64,000 nt of DNA from positions 1,689,001-1,753,000 of the forward strand of contig JBAMJR010000053.1 in assembly GCA_038501785.1 (NCBI GenBank), written 5' to 3'. Under the pieces are notes generated by a model. It saw only the letters and a list, made by a program, of their open reading frames with translations, did not search any database and was not told the DNA's origin. Below are positions 23,431 through 34,640 of the stretch, one piece after another. Every line of letters starts with the position of its first letter. Position 1 is the first letter of the stretch. The DNA is from Myoxocephalus aenaeus (Eukaryota; Chordata; Actinopteri; Perciformes; Cottidae). Both the position numbers and the translations under genes were made by a program.

Positions 23431-25860
23431 CAGAAAGTATGGATAAAAAAACGATATTAACTTATTTGTGTGGCTCATCAGTGATGATAAATAATATAAA
23501 GTATATCGTTTATGAATATTTTTGACCAATGTTTGATTAGACCCGGTAACCGAGCAATACGTTATTAAAAGTGTGGAAATATCTGCTGATAGCCTCATTT
23601 CATTCATAAATCTCTATAAACAGTGTCACAATGTGGAGCCATTACTCTGCAGAGGTGTATTTTATTACCTGCCGAGAATGGCAAGCTCCTTCCTCAGACC
23701 AGGTGAGTGTTAGAATGTATGAAATGTACACTGTTACCATCAAAATAGCCAGAAATATCAGCTGGTGGTTTGATCAGAAAGTGTATTAGACCAAACCCTG
23801 AACTGTTACACATGCTAAAGTTCTGGATTATTTATTTCCTGATCATTAGAAGAATGTTTACGGTCCACTGGGTTCAAGGCCTCCCCACAACTGAAACTGA
23901 ACTATGAGCAAAACACATTTTGATCTTGGCAGCGATATGAAATGATGAAATACATCAAAGTCCAGAAAGGAACTGCCAGAGTCAACAGGGGGGAAGAGAC
24001 ATGTTTTTCGTGTTTCATCCAAACTATTAAACATTACTGAAACTTGCACAAGTCTGAATGTGTCCGCCTCCCCGGCGTAAACAGCATGCAACTTACTGAC
24101 ACTGAAAGGAAATCTAAATCTTCTAAAACACAAACCCTTACATCACTGATACAATCAAACTATTTCATCATCTCAACAGGCAATGTTGTAAACATGACTA
24201 TACACTTACTGGTTTTAGAAATTGACTCAGATTGCCTGTATCCTCCATTAAACAATTCACCAGCACAAATGTGATGTGGGGGACATGGGGCTGAAAAGAT
24301 GCCTCAACTAAAAAAACATTGTTTGAGCATAGATGTCTCATGATATTGAGATGACATGAATGTTTGCAGTCCATAAATCAGAAATTGAACAATTCAACAA
24401 ACATTGTGATGAGTTTGAATGACCCTGTACCAGAAGATGGCAGCAGAGTAAAGCGAGAGAGGGGGGACTATTTGTGTTTAATAGTGTGTTAACATCACGG
24501 ATTCCCACGTTGGAAGGCCAGAAAGTAACTACCAATGTCAACATGGGAGATACAATTAGCACATATATGCAATGCTACACATGCAACTATAGAGAAACAA
24601 AATACTAAATAAAACGCAGAAAGTCAAAAGTTAAATAAAGCACGAGTCATTTAATTGATTCTTTAATTAACTGACATTTTCTTTTCAAAATGTATATTTT
24701 TGATGGCCCAATGGGAATTAAACTGCACATCTGCACTATAGTATTACTTTAGCGTATTTAGCCCAAAATGAAATCAAAATCCATTTAAATGCCAGATACA
24801 CATAATTTGATAGACAAGAAGATATTTTAATAGAAACATAAAAAATTCACTTGAAGATTCAATAGATGAAACTGCAGTGGAGGTGGAGGGAGTCAAGTTT
24901 CCTTAAAGCAGGGTGTAGAGCAGCAAGCATGCAGCATTAATGTTTGCAGACAGAACGAGTATTGTGTTCAACATTGTGGTCATCTTTGATTATTGTCTAT
25001 TATATTATTATATATATGGTAAATGGACCTGTACTTGTATAGCGCTTTTTTAGTCTTCTGACCACTCAAAGCGCTTGACATCATTCCTCTTTGGCCTATT
25101 TACAAATTAAGCTTGAAATGTGATTTCCCCTCCCACTGTGTCATTGTGCCAAGACGTCAAAGTTCAAAACAAATTCTATAAATTATTCTGCAGTTTACAA
25201 GGGCTTCACAGTCCCTGCTCACTGTGTACCTGATACAGGTAAATACAGTTTGTATTATTACACAAAGTACAATATTTGCAAGACAAACTTGTTGACTAAA
25301 AACTTTTTTGTTCTTCATATATGTAATATTCATTTCTTTATTTTTTTCTGGTGCAAGGTAAAACTGCTGAAGTAAGGAAGAACAAAGGACTTTCAAACGT
25401 TTCACCCAACTTAATAGGTTTGTTTTTGGAGTTCATGGAGGGCTTTTATCCAGTGGCTGTGTTGCACGTTAGCTTCACAGATTGCTATGTTGGTATAGGC
25501 AGTACATAAAGACTAAATTCATGATGGCTTATTTTTACTAGTATTTCAGCATTTTTCTATTTCACAATATTTCTATGGATTTATACAGAGCTTGTGAAAT
25601 ACAATAAAGATTTGTTTAAATGCTCAAATTTTTTGATTTGAAATAAATACATTATAGGACTAAGAGGTCAATAGCTTTCATTGTTTTCAGCTCTTAACAG
25701 TTTGATAAAAGTGGTGATGCTACTTCACCAATTGTCTCGTGAAATTTATTTGCTTATGGAACATATAAATAATAATGATAGCTTTGATATTGCACTATAA
25801 TCACTTGTGCTGCTGTATCTTAACAGGATATTTTCCCCATATTTTCTACACCAGGGAATC
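23430..25860. other. Intergenic region between FBH1 and the RNase gene
   Basis: AT-rich, with no recognised coding exon. In mammals ANKRD16 lies next to the 5' side of FBH1; no ankyrin-repeat exon was seen here. A SINE tail fragment lies at 25015-25140. The likely 5' non-coding exon of the RNase gene is somewhere before the acceptor-like CTACACCAG at 25846-25854. Confidence 0.5.
25015..25140 (-). mobile_element. SINE tail fragment
   Basis: 'ggtaaatggacctgtacttg' and 'tagcgctttttt...actcaaagcgctt' are the reverse complement of the 3' body of the SINE at 7800-7870, so this is a 5'-truncated copy in the opposite orientation. Confidence 0.55.
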
Positions 25861-26295
25861 ATGAGGATCCCATTTGCTGGTCTGCTGCTGCTGCATTTTG
25901 CTGCTGTGCTCTCTCAGCAGTCAAACAGCCGTTACATAATGTTTATAAAACAGCATATCAACGGGCAGATGAGTAGAGACAGATGTGACGCGGAGATACA
26001 TAGGAACGGTATCACCCAAAGCAACAGTAATAAGTGTAAGGAGACCAATACCTTCATCCTAGCCACCACCAACCATGTCAGAGCCATCTGTCAGGACGCA
26101 GGAGAGCCATATGGTGAGGGGATGACCAAAAGCCTCCTCCCCTTCCACATTATTGTCTGTACACTGAGGAACCAGGGGGCCAGGCGTCCACGTTGTCAGT
26201 ACCGCGGTCAAGCTCGCACCAGGCACATTGCAATAAAATGTGAAAACACCTTTCCTGTGCACTTTGACGGAGACATAATACACTTTGAAAACTGA
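25861..26295 (+). CDS. Secreted RNase A-family ribonuclease (fish angiogenin/RNase-like)
   Basis: One coding exon of 144 residues, as is standard in the family. Residues 1-18 or so form a signal peptide (FAGLLLLHFAAVLS), so the product is secreted. The catalytic triad is intact: His32 in FIKQHI, Lys60 in the CKETNTF signature, and His134 in FPVHFD. Six cysteines (42, 59, 77, 100, 112, 127) fit the three-disulfide angiogenin/fish pattern, lacking the fourth bridge of pancreatic RNase. Basic segments (RRPRCQYRGQARTRH) suggest RNA binding or antibacterial activity. The ATG at 25861 was chosen over the in-frame one at 25807 because it starts the signal peptide and follows an acceptor-like CACCAG. 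AATAAA lies at 26330, 35 nt past the stop. Family members act as digestive, angiogenic or host-defence RNases; which applies here is unknown. Confidence 0.93.
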   Translation: MRIPFAGLLLLHFAAVLSQQSNSRYIMFIKQHINGQMSRDRCDAEIHRNGITQSNSNKCKETNTFILATTNHVRAICQDAGEPYGEGMTKSLLPFHIIVCTLRNQGARRPRCQYRGQARTRHIAIKCENTFPVHFDGDIIHFEN

Positions 26296-28103
26296 CTCAA
26301 CAGTAGCTTTGTACTTCAGTTTCTTGTTCAATAAAATACATTTGACCGCTTAGTTGTCTGTTTTTTTTTAAACCTATCGTGTACAATGATTGACCATGTC
26401 GGTGTGAATAACATTGGAAACAAGATCACTAGTGTTTACATTGGCCATTGACCCTTTTAAAATAGGGGCGACTGTAAAAAATAATGTGCTCTTTACTCCG
26501 TTAGAAAAAATAGGATATATATACACATGTATTGTGATTTTCAAATATCCCCTGGTTTGATTGTAATGAGAAAAATAAAGCCCTGATACAGAGACTGGAT
26601 TGGTCCTCTGCAGATAAAACATACCTTTATGACCCATTTAGCACATTCAATACTTTTTGTTGCAGCTTCTTGATCTTTTTCTTATACTGTATAATAACTT
26701 TTCTAAGAGAAGGCTAACATATAATAGACTTGGGGAGAACAAGACAAAAACCACAAAGGACTGTCCGTTGCTAATTAAAGCCTTTTTAATTGTACCTGCT
26801 CTGCCAGTTCTGCGCTGAATGTGACCCCCTCTTCCCTGAGGAACTCTGTGTATAGAGATATATGAATGGAATGATGTCATCAGCAGATATTTTCCCCACA
26901 TGTAATAATAGCGTGTCTATAAATGTGTTCATTATTTAAAAAAAATGAAAGACAGGTGCAGTCATCAAAACATACATACATACAGGCCCCCTTCTTGTGG
27001 GGGAGTCACAATTCTCAACACTTATAAAGCTATTTATAGGGCCGAGTTATCCGTACTACTACTACTAAGCTCAGGCACACATAGGAAGTACTTTCCCTTC
27101 TATCACTTCCTCAGTTGGTGCTGAAGTCAGTGTGAGACACAAACGACGATTGGGAAAGGCAAAAGGTAGTATCACATTTATTCATTGGTCAGTAATCTCT
27201 AGGCGCGAGGGCGAGTACAGCATCAATGTCCTGTTAATTTCAGGTTGGAGGCACAGCATGAATTATTTACTATTTAATCAGTTATTGCGACAGCATCTGT
27301 TGTAAATTTACCCCCCCCTCTCATTTTGTTAGTGCATCAAACAAATACTATATGTAACTATTATCACAACACTTGGGTTATTTTGTAACTAACAGATCGA
27401 CTATTTCCTCTAAAGTGAGTGTTTCTTCAGTTCCCAGGATGCTTTTGGACACAAAACAAGTATGCATGCTTCAAGGCATCCACGAGAAAAAGAAGAACGC
27501 ACCGAACTAAATGAACTTCGGTAATAGCCTTTTCGTTCTAAACAGGAAAAGTGTTTGGAGGAGAATTGGTTCCTCCCGTCAAGACGACAAAACAGCATGT
27601 TAGGAATGTTTTTTCGGCTCACTCGATACAAATTGCGCGTCATCAAGTTACATGTATAAAAAATACTGGAAGTTATTAGTCGTTCGAGACTGAAGGCTGG
27701 AATGCATACCGTGTTAAGTGTGCAAGCGATTAAACAATTGGCACCAGAGTGTGTTTGGTCATACCTCCGTGCAACATGTAAACACAGCTCCTTCATAGGT
27801 TCACTTCCCATATCCAAGGCTTCTTCCAGACTTCCATTTCATAATTACATTTTTGTGGCCGGTATGTTTAACACACACAGTTGTAATGGCATCTTTCATT
27901 TTGCTCTATGGATGGCCATAACACATCATAGAAACGGATGTTAAAACGCGAGGTTACATGGCATCTAAAACCATCCAACATTTCTTATTACAATTTGGAA
28001 GGCCTTTTTCCTATTTCTTTTCCAATACATATTTTCCAGTCCTATGCAGTGAGCCCTATGTAACCGAAAGGAGCGTTTCTTCTCTCATCCTGAACGCTTC
28101 CCT
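26296..28103. other. Spacer between RNase and NUDT5, including NUDT5 3' UTR
   Basis: No convincing coding exon. On the minus strand AATAAA at 27176-27181 could end the NUDT5 transcript, giving a 3' UTR of about 900 nt. The 135-codon minus-strand ORF at 27410-27817 falls inside this possible UTR and shows no recognisable domain. A short (ACAT)n tract is at 26972-26984. Confidence 0.45.
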
Positions 28104-30156
28104 TCACTGCTTCAGGACGGGGAGCTCCCTCGGCTTAAAGAAGGCCTGAACCATCCCCATGGCGAAGATGTACACTTTGGTGTCCACCATGGTCTTTTCT
28201 TTCTTCAGCAGATCTGCCGGATTAAACAAAGAAGAAGAAAAAGAAAGAAAGTATAAGTCAGAGTGTTTGTGTTGGTCCCAATAGAATGCCTCGCTCTCGT
28301 AATGACGTCACCACTCTGGCGGGGAAAAACAACCTGAAGCCTCACCATCTATTTTCACCTGGAATTCATCAAGCGGTAGGAGAAGGACTTCAACAAATTC
28401 TGCAAGGAGAGGATACAGTTTTGGTTTGCTGGGCGAGAGAAAAATGATAATTTCTGATATAATAAAAAGGGAAATAACTCACCTCCATCACCTGTAAGGA
28501 AGAGCAAAAGAGAACTAAATTATTAAAACAGGTTTCCTTTCATTTTACAGGCAATCTACTTTTGCACGTGAGGTTTTGGGTCAGTGCTCTTATTTCCTTC
28601 ATAGAGGAAGTAATCACGGCGAGTAAATATAAAGTGTAAACGTGTGATGAGACAAGAGAACAGTCTTCTCACCCAGCTGTTGCTTTGGGTTGATATTCTC
28701 CCCCTCGTCTCCGTTGATGTTGACCATGACCATCTGGGTGGTGCAGTTAGACAGACCGGGGTCCAGGCAGGTCACTGAGATCAAGACAATAATGTTACTA
28801 CTTGCATTGTTTTGGGCCATAAATAAATAAAAATAAAAAAAAGCACAGGAGATAAGATGCAGCCGAGAGAGGCAGCCTGTGCAACCACAAGCTCAGTGTG
28901 AGGATACCTGGAGTGACTCCCACTACTTCGCCTTTGTAGCCGGTTTCTTCCTTTAGCTCCCTCAATGCAGCCGCCTCCGCACTTTCCCCCTTGTCAATCA
29001 AACCTGAGCACAGCCACACAAAAAAAAAAGTGTAAAAAAACAAAACACAAACATATAACAGCCTCTCCCAAAACAACGAGACGTCTCGGAGACTGAGAAA
29101 CACGAAACGTTGCAGATCTAAATTTGAGGGACTCTTCAAATCAGTTCCGACCTGCAGGAAACTCCAGAGTGTGGCATCCCATGGGAGGACGAAACTGCTT
29201 CACCATCACCACGCAGTCCTTGTGGAGCGTCCGCTTCAGCAGGGCGATAATCCCAACAGCTGCAGGAGAAGAGCGTTACGGCCCGGGAGACTCAATGCGA
29301 ACTCGATTGAACAGGTGAAACAGTAAATATCTATAATGATCGTTGAAAAATATGAAAATCTAAAAGTATACTTGCTTAAATATAACCTGCATAGACGCTA
29401 TGTGTTGCTATATGTTGTATAATCCTTCCTGTATCATGGATATTGTATAATCTATCCTGTGTAATAGGATCCATGAGCTCAAATTAACTTATACGGCAAC
29501 AGACCTCCTGTAGTCGACGTTAGAGACAGGATGAATTATCTAGGTATGACATGTGAAGCTGAGAGGAGTAAACTGTGTTTGTGAAGTATATGAGCTGCAA
29601 CACAGGAGGAGAAGATTCAGATTTCCCCAGCTCTGAGAAAAGGCTCCCAGCTTTAGAGATTGGATGACACTTCTGCTATCAGAAGACTTCGATGTTTACT
29701 CGCTCTCTGAGGCTCGATGAAAACCTACCCGCATTTAGCAGGCCGGACTTTACAAGCTCCTTTTACTTCAGAGGATAGAGCTCAACCAGGGGACATCTTA
29801 TTTAGAAAACCCAGGAACACTTAGACACTCCTGCTGTCAGAAGACTCCGATTTTACTCGCTCTGCTTCCCGAAGCAGGACCTTGGTTCATGTTACAATAC
29901 ATACAAACACACACAGAGACGCTCACCGTCTGCTTCTGTGTTGGTTTGCCTCGTTGTTCTTTTCACCGTCTCCCAGACTCTGGCAGATGAAAAACAAAGG
30001 GGGTGGAAAAACTGCAAGTGGGAGTACACGTGTGTGTGTGTGTGTGTGTGTGTGTATCGTGGCCGTTAAAAGACAGAACAGTACCTGGTGCTTCCAGAAC
30101 GGTCCACGTATGTGGTCTTCTCCAGTTTCACCCATTTCCCTGCTGCCAATAGCTGC

Positions 30157-30212
<56 letters not shown>

Positions 30213-30917
30213 CAACACACCGAGGCAAGGCGGATCTGAGCAGCAACGAAAAGGTGGGAGCAGCTACTCTGCTGATCTTACAGAGAAGCATGCGTGTTAT
30301 ACAATGAATGGGTAAGATAAAATAAGATAAGATAATCCTTTATTAGTCCCGCAGTGGGGAAATTACAGGATTACAGCAGCCTTGCTCACAAGTGAATAAA
30401 AAGAAGAATACAATAGAAACAAGTAACATAAATAAATATAAATGAGCAGTAAAACAGTAGAGAAATATTAATATACAGACTGAATAGAAAAGTACTTAAA
30501 CGTATTGCACATTATACACGTAATAATAATATTGCACCAGGTGAATGGTTTCTGCAAATATGCAAGCAAAGAAAACAAATCACATACATTCACTTTACGT
30601 ATTCATCTAAAAAGGGCAGTTTGGTTTCCTTTGTGTTAATGTGAAATGTCTGAATTTGAGAAGATGTACACAGATCACAATGAATAATCAGAACTATCTT
30701 TGGGTGGAAAAGTAGGTCTGTATTTGAAGAAGAAAAATTGAGATTTAACCTTTTTACTCATTGGCATTCATTTTAGCAAATACTATGGGCTCAATCAGGT
30801 GAATAAATGAGCACGGGGAGCATTTCAAAGGCTCCAGACGGGACGTTGACGTTGACTTGCCTCTTCCTTCACTACGTGAGGAGCAATGGTCGCTTTGGGC
30901 TCCTCGGAGTTGCTCAT
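28104..30917 (-). CDS. nudt5: NUDT5 ADP-sugar pyrophosphatase, complete, nine coding exons
   Basis: Nudix hydrolase that cleaves ADP-ribose to AMP and ribose 5-phosphate, with roles in nuclear ATP generation and 8-oxo-dGDP clearance. Exons in transcript order: 30861-30917, 30085-30152, 29927-29979, 29152-29259, 28908-29003, 28673-28774, 28483-28491, 28346-28399 and 28104-28213. They total 657 bp, 218 residues against 219 in human. The Nudix box spans residues 96-118 (starts GLIDKGE, then REL, ends EETGY), with all metal-binding glutamates present. Substrate-stacking tryptophans are W26 (AGKWVKLEKTTY) and W44. The tail VDTKVYIFAMG fits the dimer-forming C-terminus. The ATG in GAAGATGAG starts MSNSEEP. 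Oddities are a GC-AG first coding intron and a 9-nt microexon coding the G-D-G before EFVEV. A non-coding 5' exon probably ends near 31319. Confidence 0.95.
29390..29890. repeat. Unclassified repeat-like region with an internal direct repeat
   Basis: Lies in NUDT5 intron 3. Two related segments of about 45 bp, at 29668-29715 and 29825-29870, share 'ATCAGAAGACT' / 'GTCAGAAGACT' and 'TTTACTCGCTCT'. Short runs of TGTATAATC-type repeats lie at 29415-29465. It may be part of a degraded LTR or transposon. Confidence 0.35.
30159..30210. repeat. (CA)n array immediately upstream of NUDT5 exon 2
   Basis: On the transcript strand this is (UG)26 ending six bases before the exon: the acceptor reads (TG)n-TTGCAG. 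Confidence 0.95.
30305..30490 (-). mobile_element. LINE 3'-tail fragment with (GATAA)n
   Basis: (GATAA)n followed by 'TCCTTTATTAGTCCCGCAG' and 'TGGGGAAATTACAGGATTAC' is the reverse complement of a common truncated fish LINE tail (Rex1/Babar-like). It lies in NUDT5 intron 1, in gene orientation. Confidence 0.6.
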
Positions 30918-32071
30918 CTTCACGATCTGGACGACTGAAAAACGAAAGTGGAGCCAGGAAGCTTCAGTCGAAGAGTGGAGACAGTTCACTTTCGAGCCAA
31001 CCTGGAAAACACAACACATATCTCTAACCAGAGTCGTCGGACATTAGCTAGCTAGCTAGCTAGCTAATGTCTGACGACTCTGGTCATGAGTTGCTCAATT
31101 AACGTGATCTGATACGAGAAGCAACCCCGGGTTCAACTCCCCGCATTAGCTACGTGTTCATTTCTTCTTCTTTTTTTTAGCGTCTTTCTATATTCGTTTG
31201 TTTCTTTATTTAACGCTTGCTAGCTGCTTTACACTGGGCGGTTGCTACCGGGGCTCGGAGCTCGTGCAATTTCAACTTTGGACAATCATTTAAAGTGAAC
31301 AAAGCTAAACTAAACTCACGTGAAATCACACCGCTGCAGCAGTAGTAGAGATGGGAAAGGAGCAACGAGGAGTCACTCTGCCACCACTTCCGGGTACCGC
31401 AAACGTCCAGTTTTATCCTTCAATGTGGTGAACGACTAGGTTATATGTAATAGTTCGTGTTTTAATTAAATATCAGATAGCATTGTGTCACTCCTACATG
31501 TTTAAATTAGAGATCAAATAGTATGCGAATGAACGCAACGGGTTGGGAGTAATGCAAGATTTTGTAATGATTTACAATGAATTAATAAATCCGGTTAGTT
31601 GACAGCAAGTAGACAAAAAGTTCACTAGTATCCAAATATACTGATTCATGTCTTGTTAATTGTGCTTATTTATTATGTGGTCGATATTAATTATGTCACA
31701 TTTTATAAACAATATAGCTGCATGAACTGTGAGAATGAAAAGTGGCGTTATTGACGTTCTTACTTTAATAGACGATCTATGTTGCAAGTCAGCGGTTTTT
31801 ACGTGTGCACCGAAAAAAGGCTTCCCCGTCTGTAAACAAACATTTATTGAATAGTTCGAGCAACACAGCGTTGACTGTTTGCCAATTGTATTTTTAATAG
31901 ATACAAGATACAGCACACGTTGGGTTACTTACAACATTCGTTGGTAACAGTGCAGTATTGTCTCAAAATATAAAGTCGTTAAATGAGGATGCGGCCCCGA
32001 CATTTTCCAAAACATCCCGAGGTCGGAGGATATTTACCGATGGACTATTTTCCGTGACAGGATATTGCAGC
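30918..32071. promoter_or_regulatory. Shared NUDT5/CDC123 bidirectional promoter region
   Basis: The two genes are head-to-head with 1154 bp between start codons, the same arrangement as in mammals. The NUDT5 side contains a donor-like CAC|GTGAGT at about 31319 that would end a non-coding first exon, and acceptor-like sites at about 31003 and 30938. A 58-nt inverted repeat lies at 31027-31084. Actual start sites are not determined. Confidence 0.6.
31027..31084. repeat. Near-perfect 58-nt inverted repeat (two 29-nt arms)
   Basis: The arms read ACCAGAGTCGTCGGACATTA and onward through GCTAGC units, then their reverse complement with a single mismatch and no spacer. It would form a cruciform in DNA or a 29-bp hairpin if transcribed. 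It lies in NUDT5's 5' intron or upstream leader. Confidence 0.9.
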
Positions 32072-32515
32072 ATGAAGAAGGAGCAAGTTGTCAACTGTCA
32101 GTTTTCGGTTTGGTATCCGATATTCAAGCAACACACTATTAAAAGGTAGATACCAGATGTTTGTACAAAAATTACAAGAAATATTTCCATCGTTGATGCA
32201 GTAAAACGAGCAGCTAACAGCTAACGTTAGCTCCCAAACAGGAGCAGAAAACAGCTAGCTTCCATTTGTATTTCTTACTATCTTCACATGTATCATATGT
32301 ATCGCTACAGAATAGTGTTTGACTCATGTTTCCTTCCTCCTTCCTCTCACCTCCGTTTGTCTGACTATTTTTTGTCTGATTATTTTTTACAAGTACTCAT
32401 CTGTGATGTCATGTTTCTTCTTTCTTCCAGTCTGATTCTTCCACTGCCTCAGAATGTAATAGAGTACTTACTGGACGATGGCACACTGGTAGTCTCTGGG
32501 AGGTATGAGGCTGCT

Positions 32516-32591
<76 letters not shown>

Positions 32592-33489
32592 AAGTGTTTC
32601 TGCAGTGGACAAGTGCTGCTACAGACTGACCCTGTTCTTATGGTCACAGCACTTCCTTTCACAACACGTGTCCTAGATCTGAAATGTGCATTTTGTCCCA
32701 GATGCAGCTGCCAAATTGACCAATATCCATCTATTGTTTCTCTTCCCTTCAGTGACCATAACACACAGCAGACACACACTTACAACAGCGACTCTGACGC
32801 AGAGGAAGACGTTCAGGTACGAAAAACTGAGACTTTGTGATTGTTTGCCCGCTTGTAGGCTCTCTTATTGTGCCGCATTTCCTGGAAAGTAAACAATCTT
32901 AAGAATATGCTTTTAAAAAAGTGAGTAAAGAAACGGACAAATAGAGAGATAGAGTCTTTAACGTAAACTAGTTATTTGTTATTTGGTAAATTCCTTAAAA
33001 GGCCAAAGTCTGAAACCATCACAGGGCGCTGAAACCAGAGTTAATTAATACTGAAACATTGGTGAATAAATGCATCAACACACGAATGTTGTGAAGTTTT
33101 GTAATCTGTTTTTAGAGGCTTTCATCAAGGGGAAATGTCATCGTAATATATCCATTAATCACCTGTCTTGTTACATTAGCTCCAACACACGGTTAAACCG
33201 AACTGTAGTTTAATGTCAACATTTACCCTGCGACCCTGTTTCTTGTTCTCTGCTTCCCTCTAGTGGTCAGATGATGAGACAACATCCACTGTCACAGTGA
33301 GTACAGTCAATGCTTCTCAGCAAAAATGTCTGTTTACATAAGGCCCAACAAACCCGTCGTGTTTCTTGCCCACCTGATAAATTATTTACCGTCTGAAATC
33401 TGCATCTATATGAGCTTGAAGTGTTCCCCCTCCCTTTTCACCCCATGCATACCATTTGATAATGCAATTATTATGACTGCCATGTGATG

Positions 33490-33565
<76 letters not shown>

Positions 33566-34593
33566 TAGGCTCCTGAGTTCCCAGAATTCACTTCTAAGGT
33601 GGTGGAGGCCATAAACGCCCTGGGTGGGCGTGTCTTTCCCAAACTCAACTGGAGTGCTCCACGGGTAAAATAATGCACGCAGCTGCTTTTAAAGGAACAC
33701 TTCACCCACAAAGTGACCTTCACCTTATATCAGGGACTCACCCCTGTGTTGCCTTGAGTTCTTGATGAAAACCTCCGCGGCGAACAGAGTAAATGGAGCA
33801 GCAAAACTATATCAAAACATCTGTTTACAAACTCTCACACACATTGCTCTGCTGTTGGTAAATGTGGCCCCCCGTTTAAAGTCAATTTATCAGGACGTTG
33901 ACACATTTAACATCCGCAAAACTATGTGTGAGCGTTGGTAAACAGATGATTTTATAAAGATTTGCTACCTCATTTACTTTCATTCATCAAGATCTTTCAG
34001 TTTTTAGTTTTTTTTGCTCCCGGTTCAAACCTTGGAGGCTTGAGAGGAAAAGATTTCCTCAAGAATTCATGGTTGAGTAATTAAAATACAAATGGTAATT
34101 TTGTAGGTGAAGTATTCCTTAAATGAAAAACTGTTATTAATTGAGCAGAAGTGAATTAACTGGAAAAGTGTATCAACATTATTATATTAGCATAATTAAA
34201 TAATTTGTAGGCTATTTTTGAAGAATAATGAATAACGATTGTGTCCCTTTCAGGATGCTAACTGGATCGCTCTGAACAGTTCCCTGCAGTGTGACAGCCT
34301 CAGCGATATATTTCTGCTCTTCAAAAGTTCCGACTTCATCACCCACGACCTCACCCAGCCGTAAGCCTCGCCAGCCAGCAGCATCGTCGCACACGTATTT
34401 AACATTTAGATATCATCGCCCCCCCAAAAAAACATCCAGGTTTGGTTGTGTGGCTGATTTCAGTCTGCAGCAAAACACAAGTGCAGCTGCAGAAATTGCT
34501 GTGATGCAGATTTATACCTCACGTCTCTCAGCTCTGCGTGACAAACATTTAGTGCAGCCAGTGATTTACTGCAGCGCACAGCCTCGAGGGAAG

Positions 34594-34640
<47 letters not shown>

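Noticed and set aside
24338..24562. Weak similarity between 23935-24000 and 24490-24550 (GGCCAGAAAG / GTCCAGAAAG and GTCAACA words)
   Set aside because: Match is too short and degenerate to separate from chance by eye.
23430..25860. Expected ANKRD16 next to FBH1 by mammalian synteny
   Set aside because: No ankyrin-repeat exon was found on either strand, so the gene is absent from this interval.
27410..27817. 135-codon minus-strand ORF between the RNase gene and NUDT5
   Set aside because: No recognisable domain, no signal peptide, probably inside the NUDT5 3' UTR. Chance length in AT-moderate sequence.
31110..31150. Second B-box-like GGGTTCAACTCCCC near the NUDT5 promoter
   Set aside because: No cloverleaf could be drawn and no A box at suitable distance.
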